From Streptococcus orisasini (lineage in GTDB: Bacteria > Bacillota > Bacilli > Lactobacillales > Streptococcaceae), in the NCBI RefSeq assembly GCF_001431045.1, contig NZ_BCLE01000032.1, positions 1 to 64,000 of the forward strand: 64,000 nt of DNA. Direction: 5' to 3'. This document shows, piece after piece, positions 26,995-35,448 of the stretch (position 1 is its first letter; every line of letters begins with the position of its first letter). Under the pieces are notes generated by a model, which saw nothing but the letters and a program-made list of their open reading frames with translations, searched no databases and was not told the DNA's origin. The position numbers and the translations under genes were made by a program.

Positions 26995-27933
26995 CTAATC
27001 ATCTTCCACAAAACGGCCGATAATATTGACATTATCCGCAACAGAGACAAAAGCTTCCTTATCCGTCTTTTTCATGATGTCCTTAAAATCATTGAATTCC
27101 GCGCGCGTGATAATCGTGATAAGAACAGCCTTGTGTTCATGATTGTAGGTGCCTTCAGCATCATTGATAATAGTCACACCGCGGTTAAGCCTCTTATGAA
27201 TCATGCGAATGACACGGCTGGGTTTGCCAGTGATAATCATGGCCTGCATCTTCTTTTGCTTAACGAAAACAGCATCCGTCATTCTGCTGGATACAAAGAT
27301 GGTAACCATCGAATACAGGGCATACTGCCAGCCAAAAGTCATGCCCGCAACTGCCATAATCAAAACATTGACCACCAGAGAGACTGTCCCGACCTTACGT
27401 CCCGTTTTTTTACGGACTAGAAGACTGACAATGTCCGTTCCGCCGCTTGAGACATTGTTGCGAAGCGCAAAGCCAATGCCAACCCCCATAACCAGACCAC
27501 CAAAAATAGCATTCATCATGGGATCAGGTGTCAGTGTCATCTGAGGAATGAACTGAATGAAGAGTGAACTCAAGGTGACTGTAATAAAGGTAAAAACGGT
27601 AAACTTATGACCGATAGTATACCAAGCCATGACTAACAGCGGTATATTAACAGTGTAAAAGGTCACTGATACAGGAACAGTGATGTTCGTGTATTCAGCT
27701 GACAAGGCCGACACAATCTGCGCCAAACCAGTAGCACCGCTGGCATAAACCTTCCCCGGCTGAAAGAAGAAATTCACCGCAATAGAAGACAGCAAGGCAT
27801 AAATAATAGAACCCGAAATCCGCTCACCATACTTTTCCCGCGAAATAGACGAGAGCACATGGATGAGCTGATAACGCTTGGCTAGGCGTTTGAGGCGGTG
27901 TTTAAAAATGATCACAAATTTATTTTTAGTCAT
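26995..27933 (-). CDS. YitT-family membrane protein (DUF161 + DUF2179), paralogue
   Basis: A 312-residue paralogue of the neighbouring YitT protein, with a longer basic N-terminus ([27 protein letters not shown]). The [20 protein letters not shown] motif matches the family's GGxD/S site, and the C-terminal DUF2179 domain contains [14 protein letters not shown] and [12 protein letters not shown]. Overlaps the aspS stop by 8 bp, so translation is coupled to aspS. The two proteins may form a heteromer (inference from pairing). Confidence 0.85.
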   Translation of the reverse strand: MTKNKFVIIFKHRLKRLAKRYQLIHVLSSISREKYGERISGSIIYALLSSIAVNFFFQPGKVYASGATGLAQIVSALSAEYTNITVPVSVTFYTVNIPLLVMAWYTIGHKFTVFTFITVTLSSLFIQFIPQMTLTPDPMMNAIFGGLVMGVGIGFALRNNVSSGGTDIVSLLVRKKTGRKVGTVSLVVNVLIMAVAGMTFGWQYALYSMVTIFVSSRMTDAVFVKQKKMQAMIITGKPSRVIRMIHKRLNRGVTIINDAEGTYNHEHKAVLITIITRAEFNDFKDIMKKTDKEAFVSVADNVNIIGRFVEDD

Positions 27934-29686
27934 TGTTTTTAGAAGGTTCTAATACATTTAAAGAAAGTTCATCGAGCTGCTGATCAGACACGGGACTTGG
28001 AGCCTGGGTCATTGGATCAGAAGCCTTGTTGTTCTTTGGAAAGGCAATGACTTCACGAATATTGTCCTTACCAGCCAGCAGCATAACAAAGCGATCAAGC
28101 CCAAGCGCTAAGCCGCCGTGAGGAGGAAAACCATAATCCATGGCTTCCAGTAAAAAGCCAAATTGCTCCTGAGCACTGTCCTTTGTAAAGCCGAGGGCTT
28201 GGAACATGCGCTCCTGCAGCTCTCTTTGATTAATACGCAGGCTTCCGCCACCAAGTTCATAGCCGTTAAGCACAATATCATAGGCGACAGCCCGAACCTT
28301 GCTTAGATCTCCCTCAAGTTCTTGAGCCGTATCTGCTTGCGGCAGTGTGAAAGGATGGTGAGCACTGGTATAGCGGTTTTCCTCTTCTGACCATTCAAAC
28401 ATAGGCCAGTCAACTACCCAGAGAAAATTAAACTTAGACGAATCAATGAGACCCAGCTCTTTACCCAAGTGATTGCGCAGCGCTCCCAAAGCATTATTTG
28501 CCACATCCAAACTGTCTGCTACAAAGAGGACTAAATCATTTTCTTCCAGTTGTAAACCTTCTGTCAACCTATCAGCAAGCGGCAGAAGGAATTTCGCGAT
28601 AGGACCTGTCAAGTCCCCATTGCTGTATTTAACCCAAGCTAGGCCCTTAGCACCAAACTGCTTGACAAAGTCTGTCAACTTATCAATAGCCTTGCGGGAA
28701 TACTGATCAGCAGCATTTTTAGCCACAATAGCCTTGACAGCGGGAGCTTCTGCAAAAACTTTAAAATCAATTCCCTTGACAAGAACTGTCAAATCTTGTA
28801 AAAGCATGTCAAAACGAGTATCAGGCTTATCCGAACCATATTTATTCATGGCATCATCATATGTCATTCGTGGGAAAGGAAGGCTGACATCAAGATCTTT
28901 CGTATCTTTCATGACTTGGGCAATCATGTCTTCTGTAATATCTTGAATGTCCTGATCTGTCAAAAAAGAAGTCTCCAAGTCCACCTGTGTGAATTCTGGC
29001 TGGCGATCACCCCGCAAGTCTTCATCACGGAAGCATTTAACAATCTGATAATAGCGGTCAAAACCAGCATTCATTAACAATTGCTTAGTAATCTGCGGGC
29101 TTTGAGGAAGGGCATAAAAGTGTCCACGGCTGATACGACTCGGCACCAGATAATCACGCGCCCCTTCCGGCGTAGACTTAGATAGCATAGGTGTTTCAAC
29201 ATCTATAAACTCCTGCTCATCCAGATAATTGCGGATTGAGTGGGTGACTTTGGCACGCAATTTAAAGTTTTCTAACATCTCAGGACGCCGCAGATCAAGA
29301 TAGCGGTAACGCAGACGCGTTTCATCTGCAACTTCCACACCATCCTTGATTTCAAAGGGAGTTGTTTTCGCAGTGTTGAGAACTGTCAGCTGGCTCACTT
29401 TCAGCTCCACAGCTCCAGTTGGAAGTTTATCATTGACTTGTTCGCGTGCAGATACCTGTCCCGTCACTTCAATAACAAATTCATTACGAAGACTTTCAGC
29501 AGTTGCCATGACATCCGCAGATACTTCTGCTGGATTGATAACCAGCTGCATAATGCCTTCACGGTCACGCAGATCGATAAAAATAAGGCTTCCCAAATCA
29601 CGTCGGCGACCAACCCATCCTTTCAAAGTCAGTTCACTTCCGATGTGTTCACTGCGAACACGGCCAGCATACATAGAACGCTTCAT
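27926..29686 (-). CDS. aspS: Aspartyl-tRNA synthetase
   Basis: A 586-residue bacterial-type class II synthetase. An OB-fold anticodon-binding N-terminus ([29 protein letters not shown]) is followed by motif 2 ([21 protein letters not shown]), the GAD insertion domain (about residues 280-420) and motif 3 ([15 protein letters not shown]). The SKNDA-like C-terminus varies. A -10 TATAAT at 29883-29878 gives a leader of about 180 nt without a recognisable T-box. Followed by the YitT pair in an operon. Confidence 0.97.
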   Translation of the reverse strand: MKRSMYAGRVRSEHIGSELTLKGWVGRRRDLGSLIFIDLRDREGIMQLVINPAEVSADVMATAESLRNEFVIEVTGQVSAREQVNDKLPTGAVELKVSQLTVLNTAKTTPFEIKDGVEVADETRLRYRYLDLRRPEMLENFKLRAKVTHSIRNYLDEQEFIDVETPMLSKSTPEGARDYLVPSRISRGHFYALPQSPQITKQLLMNAGFDRYYQIVKCFRDEDLRGDRQPEFTQVDLETSFLTDQDIQDITEDMIAQVMKDTKDLDVSLPFPRMTYDDAMNKYGSDKPDTRFDMLLQDLTVLVKGIDFKVFAEAPAVKAIVAKNAADQYSRKAIDKLTDFVKQFGAKGLAWVKYSNGDLTGPIAKFLLPLADRLTEGLQLEENDLVLFVADSLDVANNALGALRNHLGKELGLIDSSKFNFLWVVDWPMFEWSEEENRYTSAHHPFTLPQADTAQELEGDLSKVRAVAYDIVLNGYELGGGSLRINQRELQERMFQALGFTKDSAQEQFGFLLEAMDYGFPPHGGLALGLDRFVMLLAGKDNIREVIAFPKNNKASDPMTQAPSPVSDQQLDELSLNVLEPSKNND

Positions 29687-30035
29687 AAATTAAGATACCT
29701 GAATCGTTAAAATAGCTTAAGAGACTACTTCAAGCGGCAGCTGCCGCGGCAAAAAACAAGTGAAAACTAGATCGCTCGCCCGACATTTTCCCTTCGCCAA
29801 GCAACTCTAATCATTCTCCAGCTTTCCTGCCCGAATTCATTTCCTTTCAACCATATATCATTTATTCATTCCCATCTATTATAGCAAAAAGCACACAAAA
29901 ACCCCACCCATATAGGAGGAGTTTTTCATTATTTTTAAGAATGGCTGAGCTTCTCTTTAAACAGACTTTTTTGACTGTCGGCACCTACTGACAGGTTTCC
30001 AGCAGCGAGTCTGTTTTGGGACAAGGCTCTTTGCT
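29687..30035. other. hisS-aspS intergenic region
   Basis: 349 bp. It holds the hisS terminator (29897-29926), the aspS promoter (-10 at 29878-29883) and a long aspS leader containing the perfect GC-rich palindrome GCGGCAGCTGCCGC near 29736. I found no AGGGTGG-type T-box sequence. Confidence 0.55.
29897..29926 (-). terminator. Terminator between hisS and aspS
   Basis: On the minus strand AAAAACTCCTCC pairs with GGGTGGGGTTTTT (some G-T and mismatched positions) around a short TATAT loop, about 110 nt past the hisS stop and just before the aspS promoter. Confidence 0.65.
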
Positions 30036-31313
30036 TTAGTTCAATTGGTCAAAAATGGCTGCAAAGTCCGTTTTTATCGCATCAAAGCTGACCGTCAGCT
30101 CTTCGCGCGTCCTATTATTTTTAATAGTCACCTGACCGGTTTCAACTTCACTTTCACCGAGCGTAATAACTGTTTTCGCCTTAAAAGCATCCGCTGACTT
30201 AAACTGAGCCTTAATCTTACGGCCAAGATAATCACGCTCCGCAGCAAAACCTTGCTCACGAAGTGCTTGGACAAGCTCCAAGGCTTTAGCATTAACACTG
30301 CTTCCAAGAACAGCTACATACACATCTAAGCTGTCATCAAGCGGTAGCTTAATGCCTTGTTTTTCGAGAACCAAAAGCAAACGTTCCAAGCCAAGTCCAA
30401 AGCCAAAACCAGCTGTTGCAGGACCGCCAAAATATTCAACCAAGCCATCATAGCGGCCGCCCGCACAGATGGTCAGCTCAGATCTATCAACGGTCGTAAT
30501 AAATTCAAAAATCGTATGGTTATAGTAATCCAGTCCGCGCACCATGTTGGTATCAATAACATACGGAATCCCCAGCGCTTCAAGCATCTCCCGCACTGCC
30601 GCGAAGTGCTCCTGCGATTCCTCATCCAGGTAATCCAGAATGGAAGGAGCATTTTCAACAGCGACTTTATCTTCTTTTTCCTTAGAATCCAGCACGCGCA
30701 GCGGATTTTCTTCCAAACGGCGCTGTGAATCCTTAGAAAGATTGTCTTTCATCGGGGTCAGATAATCAATCAAGGCCTGCCGGTAGGCCTTGCGGCTCTC
30801 GCTATTACCCAGACTGTTAAGGTGCAAAACAACATCCTTAATCCCCAGCTCAGCAAACAGCTGATAAGCCATGGCAATGGTTTCCACATCAGTGGCCGGA
30901 TTACTAGAACCAAAACACTCTACACCAATCTGGTGAAATTCCCGCAGACGCCCAGCCTGAGGCCGTTCATAGCGGAACATAGAGCCAATATAAAATACTT
31001 TGACTGGTTTTTGAACTTCTGGTGCAAACAACTTATTTTCCACATAAGAACGCACAACCGGAGCAGTGCCTTCCGGACGAAGGGTGATGTGACGATCCCC
31101 CTTATCGTGGAAATCATACATTTCTTTGGTGACGATGTCAGTCGTATCACCGACAGAGCGGCTGATGACTTCATAGTGCTCAAACATCGGTGTCCTAATC
31201 TCACCATAGTGATACTTCTTAAAGGTTTCACGCGCAAAATTCTCCACATACTGCCATTTAGCAGTTTCTTTAGGTAAAATATCCTGCGTTCCCTTAGGTT
31301 TTTGAAGTTTCAT
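30036..31313 (-). CDS. hisS: Histidyl-tRNA synthetase
   Basis: A 425-residue class II synthetase. It shows [10 protein letters not shown], motif 2 ([24 protein letters not shown]), the HisA/B signatures [12 protein letters not shown] and [13 protein letters not shown], and motif 3 ([16 protein letters not shown]). The C-terminal anticodon domain starts near residue 325. Upstream is a leader of roughly 150 nt with no T-box seen. Transcribed toward aspS, separated by a terminator. Confidence 0.97.
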   Translation of the reverse strand: MKLQKPKGTQDILPKETAKWQYVENFARETFKKYHYGEIRTPMFEHYEVISRSVGDTTDIVTKEMYDFHDKGDRHITLRPEGTAPVVRSYVENKLFAPEVQKPVKVFYIGSMFRYERPQAGRLREFHQIGVECFGSSNPATDVETIAMAYQLFAELGIKDVVLHLNSLGNSESRKAYRQALIDYLTPMKDNLSKDSQRRLEENPLRVLDSKEKEDKVAVENAPSILDYLDEESQEHFAAVREMLEALGIPYVIDTNMVRGLDYYNHTIFEFITTVDRSELTICAGGRYDGLVEYFGGPATAGFGFGLGLERLLLVLEKQGIKLPLDDSLDVYVAVLGSSVNAKALELVQALREQGFAAERDYLGRKIKAQFKSADAFKAKTVITLGESEVETGQVTIKNNRTREELTVSFDAIKTDFAAIFDQLN

Positions 31314-31662
31314 ATTTTATGATACAAAAGGCAGCAAGCCTCAGCCAAAATAGAAAAGCGACAGAAAATCCTGATTTCCCAGACACCTTATCTTTTTTGC
31401 CCAGCGCTCAGTCTGTGTTTAATTCCAACACAAAGGCTTTTCGCCTCTTGTCCTTCCTTTCTATACAGATAAAATTCTTATCTATTTTACCATTTTTTAA
31501 GCTATTTTTGGAAGATAGCAGAGCTTTTTTCTAAAAAATCTGTCAAGTAACTTTACTTTACAAAAATCTTTTGATATACTGTTAAAGTTGACGCAAGTCA
31601 TATTAACCCAAAAAATGAATACGGGCTAAAGAGCCCTTTATATCTTACGGAGGAAAGAAAAA
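31314..31662. other. Divergent intergenic region hisS / rpmF
   Basis: 349 bp with the hisS leader on the minus strand and the rpmF promoter on the plus strand. A small hairpin GGGCTaaAGAGCCC (31623-31636) lies just before the rpmF ribosome site. No T-box or further gene seen. Confidence 0.5.
31552..31580 (+). promoter_or_regulatory. Promoter of rpmF-rpmG
   Basis: TTTACT (31552) and TATACT (31575) are 17 bp apart, with an extended -10 TG (TTGATATACT). Confidence 0.65.
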
Positions 31663-31845
31663 ATGGCAGTACCTGCACGTCGCACGTCAAAAGCGAAAAA
31701 GAACAAACGCCGCACACATTACAATTTGACAGCTCCAACTGTGAAATTTGATGAAACTACTGGAGATTACTCACGTTCTCACCGTGTATCCCTCAAAGGA
31801 TACTACAAAGGACGTAAAATCGCCAAAGCTAAGGCTGCGGAATAA
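31663..31845 (+). CDS. rpmF: 50S ribosomal protein L32
   Basis: A 60-residue L32: [20 protein letters not shown]..., ending [14 protein letters not shown]. It has no cysteine, so this is the zinc-free (C-minus) type. ATG 31663 is preceded by ACGGAGGAAAG. rpmG follows after 16 bp, giving the usual rpmF-rpmG pair. Confidence 0.97.
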   Translation: MAVPARRTSKAKKNKRRTHYNLTAPTVKFDETTGDYSRSHRVSLKGYYKGRKIAKAKAAE

Positions 31846-31861
31846 TTAGAAGGGAGATACC

Positions 31862-32011
31862 ATGCGCGTAAATATTACACTTGAACACAAAGAATCTGGT
31901 GAACGCTTGTACCTTACTTCAAAAAACAAACGCAACACTCCAGACCGTCTGCAACTGAAAAAATATTCACCAAAATTGCGTAAACACGTCGTGTTTACTG
32001 AAGTTAAGTAG
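31862..32011 (+). CDS. rpmG: 50S ribosomal protein L33
   Basis: A 49-residue L33 starting at ATG 31862 ([18 protein letters not shown]... to VVFTEVK). It lacks the CxxC zinc ribbon, so it is a C-minus paralogue; streptococci commonly carry several rpmG genes. AGAAGGGAG is upstream. Its 3' end is a known integration target for streptococcal integrative elements, and integrase-arm-like repeats lie about 90 bp downstream. Confidence 0.95.
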
Positions 32012-32159
32012 ACATTCAATACACGTCAGTTGAGACGAAAACCTTGATTTTATGCGATTTTTGAAATTCTAAATTTCAGTAGATTGCAGTAAAAATCAAC
32101 CGAATGACTACATTTTTGACTACATTTTTTGTGAAATAAATTTAGAAGTTCGGATATTC
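32012..32159. mobile_element. Possible attachment-site remnant downstream of rpmG
   Basis: 148 bp with the tandem repeat TGACTACATTTTT twice (32105 and 32117, 12-bp period) and a near-palindrome TGAAATTCTAAATTTCA. Such repeats resemble arm-type integrase binding sites next to integrative elements inserted at rpmG. No integrase gene remains. This is a pattern-based inference. Confidence 0.45.
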
Positions 32160-32194
32160 AAAAGCGCCCTGAATAAAAATCTAGGGCGCTTTTC
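32160..32194 (+). terminator. Terminator downstream of rpmG
   Basis: AAAAGCGCCCT / AGGGCGCTTTT, an 11-bp perfect stem with a T tail. Confidence 0.88.
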
Positions 32195-32235
32195 ATTTCA
32201 AAAAATCTTAATGTTAAAATATATTATACCTCAAT

Positions 32236-32264
32236 TTGATTTTCCAAGTATAAATTTGTATAAT
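32236..32264 (+). promoter_or_regulatory. Promoter of the nucleotidyltransferase-like gene
   Basis: TTGATT (32236) and TATAAT (32259), 17-bp spacer. The -10 covers the ATG at 32263, so translation must start at the next ATG, 32281. Confidence 0.85.
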
Positions 32265-32280
32265 GCCAATGAGGTTTAAA

Positions 32281-32841
32281 ATGTATAATATCAACAACAT
32301 AATTAAAGAAAACACAGAATTAATAACGTTGCTAGAAATTATTAATTCCTTAAAGCTTAAAGACTGTTGGCTTTGTGCAGGAACTATACGAAATTACATT
32401 TGGGATTACTTAAGTAATAAAAATAGTTTTACAAGTATTAATCTTTCAGATATAGATGTAATCTTTTTTGACGAAAATATATCATATGAACAAACTATTG
32501 CAATTGAGGATAAAATAAAGAAACAATATCCTCAATATAATTGGGAAATAAAAAATCAATACTATATGAACATCCATAGTCCAAATACTGAAAAATATAC
32601 TAGCTCAAAAGATGCCGTTTCAAAATTTCCAGAAAAATGTACAGCGATAGCTGCTAGACTAGATAATAATCAGGATTTAGAGTTATTCACTCCTTATGGA
32701 ATAGAAGATTTAATTAACTTTAAAATCTCACCGACACCACATTACTCTTCTGACAAAAAGCGACAAATAGTTTATAACGAAAGAATAAAAAAGAAAAATT
32801 GGATAAACGTCTGGCCAAACCTTTCTATAGAGCTATTATAA
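32281..32841 (+). CDS. Nucleotidyltransferase-fold protein (COG3575/DUF925-like)
   Basis: A 186-residue protein. It has CWLCAGTIRNYIWDYL (the G-[ST]-x-R strand of pol-beta-type folds) and LSDIDVIFFD with the paired acidic residues of a nucleotidyltransferase site. A C-terminal LFTPYGIEDLINFKISPTP is typical of the family whose members follow the pattern GTLRNxVWD...DID. The start at 32281 is fixed by the promoter and by TGAGG at 32269. Base composition is visibly more AT-rich than its neighbours. It lies alone beside the rpmG attachment-like site, so it is probably acquired cargo. Substrate unknown; an antitoxin or toxin role cannot be excluded. Confidence 0.7.
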   Translation: MYNINNIIKENTELITLLEIINSLKLKDCWLCAGTIRNYIWDYLSNKNSFTSINLSDIDVIFFDENISYEQTIAIEDKIKKQYPQYNWEIKNQYYMNIHSPNTEKYTSSKDAVSKFPEKCTAIAARLDNNQDLELFTPYGIEDLINFKISPTPHYSSDKKRQIVYNERIKKKNWINVWPNLSIELL

Positions 32842-32881
32842 TATAATTAAAACGGCTTCTTAGTATTCCTTTAGTCAAGTG

Positions 32882-32926
32882 AAGGATTGGGTTCTGTCTT
32901 GCACAGGACTCAGTCCTTTTAATTTT
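32882..32926 (+). terminator. Terminator after the nucleotidyltransferase-like gene
   Basis: AAGGATTGGGTTCTG pairs imperfectly with CAGGACTCAGTCCTT, followed by TTAATTTT. Confidence 0.75.
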
Positions 32927-32929
32927 CTC

Positions 32930-32960
32930 TTGACCTAGAGTTAACTCTAGAAATTATAAT
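32930..32960 (+). promoter_or_regulatory. MerR-type promoter with palindromic operator in a 19-bp spacer
   Basis: TTGACC (32930) and TATAAT (32955) are separated by 19 bp, longer than optimal. The perfect 16-bp palindrome CTAGAGTTAACTCTAG (32935-32950) fills the spacer. This is the hallmark of promoters activated by MerR-family regulators (NmlR/AdhR-like operators share GAGTTAACTC). No merR gene is in the window. Confidence 0.82.
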
Positions 32961-32990
32961 GAAGCTATCTTAAAAAGGAGGAACTTAATA

Positions 32991-33749
32991 ATGACAGCCA
33001 AACTTAATCAATACGTTTGCATCACCGGCGCTAGTTCCGGCATAGGACGAGCGTCCGCCAAAGCTTTCGCTCATCTCGGATTCCATCTCATTTTGGCAGC
33101 CAGACGAAAAGAATCACTGGAGGAGCTGAAGCAAGAAATTCTGCACACTTATCCCGACCTGGATATTGTTGTCAAAAGCGTTGACCTAGGTATCTCAGAT
33201 AACGTCTATCAATTATACGAAGACTTAAGGAATTATCACATCTCTGTTTGGATTAATAATGCGGGCTTTGGCAACTATGATAGTGTTGCCGACCAAGACC
33301 TCACGAAAATTTCTGCTATGATTCATCTAAATATTGAAGCCTTAACAATCTTATCAACTTTATATGTTAGAGATTATCAGGATATTGAAGGCAGTCAGCT
33401 GATCAATATATCATCTCGCGGCGGCTATATGCTGGTCAATAACGCCGTGAGCTATTGTGCTGCAAAATTTTATGTCAGTGCCTTCACCGAAGGACTGGCC
33501 CTAGAGATGAAAAACCAGCACCGTAAACTGCGGGCAAAGGTGCTTGCTCCGGCAGCAACCAAGACCGAATTTGGCAGGGTAGCGACTGACTCTAGTCAAT
33601 ACGATTACGACCGAGAGTTTAAACAATACCATACTGCTCAAGAGATGGCTGATTTCCTCATTCAACTCTACAAGAGTGATGAGGTGGTTGGCTTAGTTGA
33701 TGTAACAGATTTCAGCTTCCACCTGAGCCCGCCGCTGTTTAAGCATTAA
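32991..33749 (+). CDS. Short-chain dehydrogenase/reductase
   Basis: A 252-residue classical SDR. The NAD(P)-binding TGASSGIG is at residues 12-19, followed by an Arg-rich LAARRKESLEEL after the second strand that favours NADP. NNAGFG, the catalytic Ser in INISSRGGY and YCAAK (Tyr-x3-Lys) are all present, and APAATKTEF is the usual nicotinamide-side PG motif variant. AAAGGAGG lies 10 nt before the ATG. It is transcribed alone from a MerR-type promoter, so its substrate is probably a reactive carbonyl or a stress-derived compound; this is inference from regulation only. Confidence 0.9.
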   Translation: MTAKLNQYVCITGASSGIGRASAKAFAHLGFHLILAARRKESLEELKQEILHTYPDLDIVVKSVDLGISDNVYQLYEDLRNYHISVWINNAGFGNYDSVADQDLTKISAMIHLNIEALTILSTLYVRDYQDIEGSQLINISSRGGYMLVNNAVSYCAAKFYVSAFTEGLALEMKNQHRKLRAKVLAPAATKTEFGRVATDSSQYDYDREFKQYHTAQEMADFLIQLYKSDEVVGLVDVTDFSFHLSPPLFKH

Positions 33750-33766
33750 AATGAATTATTTTTAAA

Positions 33767-34005
33767 GGGAGTGGGAAAGAACCCAAAAATTGAAAATTTT
33801 GGTTCTCACCACTCCCTAGTTTCAAGGTGGTGACCTGAAACGGTCTCTCCCCAGACCGTTTCACTCCCACCCCCGCACAGTTGGCTAGGTTTTCCGCTTT
33901 AGCCTTGTGGCAAAAGGAAAACCAGCCAGCAGTGGTTCATTGGTGCTAAAGCACCTAATGAACTGTGCAGGGGTAAGACTAAGTTGGCGTAGCCAACAAG
34001 TCTTA
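33767..34005. repeat. Block of six consecutive hairpins
   Basis: Perfect or near-perfect inverted repeats follow each other: 33767-33816 (GGGAGTGG / CCACTCCC ends), 33819-33841 (GTTTCAAGGT / ACCTGAAAC), 33838-33861 (AAACGGTCT / AGACCGTTT), 33883-33928 (GGTTTTCC / GGAAAACC), 33935-33964 (GTTCATT...AATGAAC) and 33974-34005 (TAAGACTaaGTTGGC / GCCAAC..GTCTTA). GCACAGTT (33876) and AACTGTGC (33961) also pair over the fourth and fifth. The first hairpin would terminate the SDR transcript. The rest looks like a composite intergenic repeat or structured RNA; the 331-bp gap has no gene. Confidence 0.75.
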
Positions 34006-34080
34006 CTCCCAACCACTGCACCAAGAGTTTATTCCAAAACAGGAATACTGGACGAGTTTTTGCCCTGCCTCTTCTTTGTA

Positions 34081-34440
34081 TTATACCGCCGGTTCAATCG
34101 GCAGGTTCATGCCCTTCCAGCCTTCAAAGGCTCCTGCAAGCTCATAGGCTTTGAAACCAGCCTTATAAAGAGTCAGTAAGGCCTGTTTGCCCAGAATTGT
34201 GCCGCCGTTCCAATCATAGACCACATAGGTTTTACTTTTATCAAGATCGGCCAAGTGTTTGTGCAGATCTTTGGCTGGTATAGCCCTTGCTCCCTTGATT
34301 TGCTCTTTCTTCATTTGCGCCGGAGCATTGCGGATATCAAGAACGACATAGTCGTTCTTTCCGCTCTTCATAGCTTCTAAGACTGTAAAGTGGTTAATAT
34401 AAAGTTCTAAGTACATTTCTAAAAATTCAATCTTATCCAT
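34081..34440 (-). CDS. Rhodanese-like domain protein lacking the catalytic cysteine
   Basis: A 119-residue single rhodanese-like domain: DYVVLDIRNAPAQ, IKGARAIPAKDL, then TYVVYDWNGGTILGKQALLTLYKAGFKAYELAGAFEGWKG. The active-site loop would normally begin with Cys; here it is Asp76 (YDWNGGT), so sulphurtransferase activity is not expected, and a binding or sensing role is more likely. The start is ATG 34440 behind GGGAGAA, two bases after the MarR stop; a longer frame to 34515 lies inside the MarR gene. It is cotranscribed with that regulator. Confidence 0.82.
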   Translation of the reverse strand: MDKIEFLEMYLELYINHFTVLEAMKSGKNDYVVLDIRNAPAQMKKEQIKGARAIPAKDLHKHLADLDKSKTYVVYDWNGGTILGKQALLTLYKAGFKAYELAGAFEGWKGMNLPIEPAV

Positions 34441-34441
34441 C

Positions 34442-34855
34442 TTATTTTTCTCCCATTTCATTTGCGATGCTGTCAAGCACTTCTTTTTGCCAATCAGCCA
34501 GATTAGCAATGACACCTTGCTCTATTTGGTGCATTTCTTGCCACATTTTAGCCACTAACGTTTTACCTTCATTTGTTAAGACGATTAGGTTTTGCCGTCT
34601 ATCCTTAGGATTTTGTTGGCGTTTCACAAATCCTTTTGATTCCAGCATATCAATCAGCTGCCCAACCGTGGTCCTATCAATGGACATCAGTTCCCCGATT
34701 TTTATTTGCGTAATAGAATCATTGTTACTAAGCGTGACCAAAACACCGTACCCCCTCGAATCGATACCATACATCGAGAGAGATTTGGAAAACTGTTTAT
34801 CCATCTTCTGAGCGACTTTACTAAGGGTATAGCCCCATGATTGTTCTAATTTCAA
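34442..34855 (-). CDS. MarR-family transcriptional regulator
   Basis: A 137-residue MarR protein. The winged-helix part contains ITQIKIGELMSIDRTTVGQLIDMLESKGFVKRQQNPKDRRQNLIVLTNEGKTL, the DRR wing signature. The start is TTG 34855 with GAGGTGATGA directly upstream; the nearby ATG is out of frame. A perfect palindrome covers its -10, so autorepression is likely. No cysteine-based sensor is obvious. Target genes beyond its own operon with the rhodanese-like gene are not apparent. Confidence 0.87.
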   Translation of the reverse strand: MKLEQSWGYTLSKVAQKMDKQFSKSLSMYGIDSRGYGVLVTLSNNDSITQIKIGELMSIDRTTVGQLIDMLESKGFVKRQQNPKDRRQNLIVLTNEGKTLVAKMWQEMHQIEQGVIANLADWQKEVLDSIANEMGEK

Positions 34856-34874
34856 ATCATCACCTCTTTCGATT

Positions 34875-34916
34875 ATCAGTTATACTGATTATATATTTTA
34901 TGCAATGGTTTGTCAA
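34875..34916 (-). promoter_or_regulatory. MarR promoter with overlapping palindrome
   Basis: Minus strand TTGACA (34916-34911), 17 bp, TATAAT (34893-34888), both consensus. The palindrome ATCAGT-TAT-ACTGAT (34875-34889) touches the -10 and start region, fitting autorepression by MarR. Confidence 0.8.
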
Positions 34917-35024
34917 CTATTAGAAAGAACATTTTAACAGCTTTACCTTTTAAAATTTTCCTTGCTTGCTCAGATAAATCTTTGACAAAAATACTGATAA
35001 ATTGTACTCTTAAGATAGTTATAC

Positions 35025-35040
35025 ATCAAGTTTTTTTGAT
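35025..35040. promoter_or_regulatory. ArsR-type operator, upstream copy
   Basis: ATCAAGTTTTTTTGAT, an inverted repeat with ATCAA/TTGAT arms, lies directly before the ArsR gene. A 15/16 match occurs at 35402-35417. Confidence 0.7.
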
Positions 35041-35045
35041 ATGAG

Positions 35046-35375
35046 GTGATTGCAATCGGTCAGTATACACGTGATGCTCAAATTTTCAAGGCACTTGCGG
35101 ATGAGAAGCGCCTGCAGGTATTGGATTATTTACAGCAGGGAGAAACCTGTGCCTGTGTCTTGATTGAAGCTTTAGATATTCCCCAGTCGGCACTTTCTTA
35201 CCATATGAAAATTTTATGTCAGTCTGGTCTTGTCACCAGCAGGCAGGAGGGAAAATGGAAACATTACAGCATCAGCAGTCTGGGCGCTAGCTATGTCATA
35301 GAGCGCCTCGGGCAATTAACCGCTGCTGACAGCAGTCATGCTAAAACCTGCCATTGCCAGCGAAAGTCATCGTAA
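35046..35375 (+). CDS. ArsR/SmtB-family metal-responsive repressor
   Basis: A 109-residue winged-helix repressor: FKALADEKRLQVLDYLQQGETCACVLIEALDIPQSALSYHMKILCQSGLVTSRQEGKWKHYSI. ETCACVL is the ArsR alpha-3 metal/metalloid site with two cysteines, and the C-terminus adds KTCHCQRKSS. The only standard in-frame start is GTG 35046; a GAGGTGAT motif overlaps it, so initiation slightly downstream at a rare codon is conceivable. Followed by a DUF318 permease and a thioredoxin-like protein, with the same operator before both genes. Arsenic or antimony species are the likely inducers. Confidence 0.85.
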   Translation: MIAIGQYTRDAQIFKALADEKRLQVLDYLQQGETCACVLIEALDIPQSALSYHMKILCQSGLVTSRQEGKWKHYSISSLGASYVIERLGQLTAADSSHAKTCHCQRKSS

Positions 35376-35401
35376 GCATGACTTTTATTTAAACCTAATA
35401 T

Positions 35402-35417
35402 ATCAAATTTTTTTGAT
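35402..35417. promoter_or_regulatory. ArsR-type operator, downstream copy
   Basis: ATCAAATTTTTTTGAT, nearly identical to the site before arsR, lies in the 73-bp gap before the permease gene, so the permease can be repressed separately. Confidence 0.7.
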
Positions 35418-35448
35418 CTATTATCTGTAAAACGTGAACGGAGGCCCA

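Noticed and set aside
29687..31662. T-box riboswitches before aspS or hisS
   Set aside because: No AGGGTGG-type T-box sequence and no antiterminator pair in either leader.
33907..34179. 90-codon open frame in the hairpin block
   Set aside because: It spans several hairpins and runs antisense into the rhodanese gene; no ribosome site.
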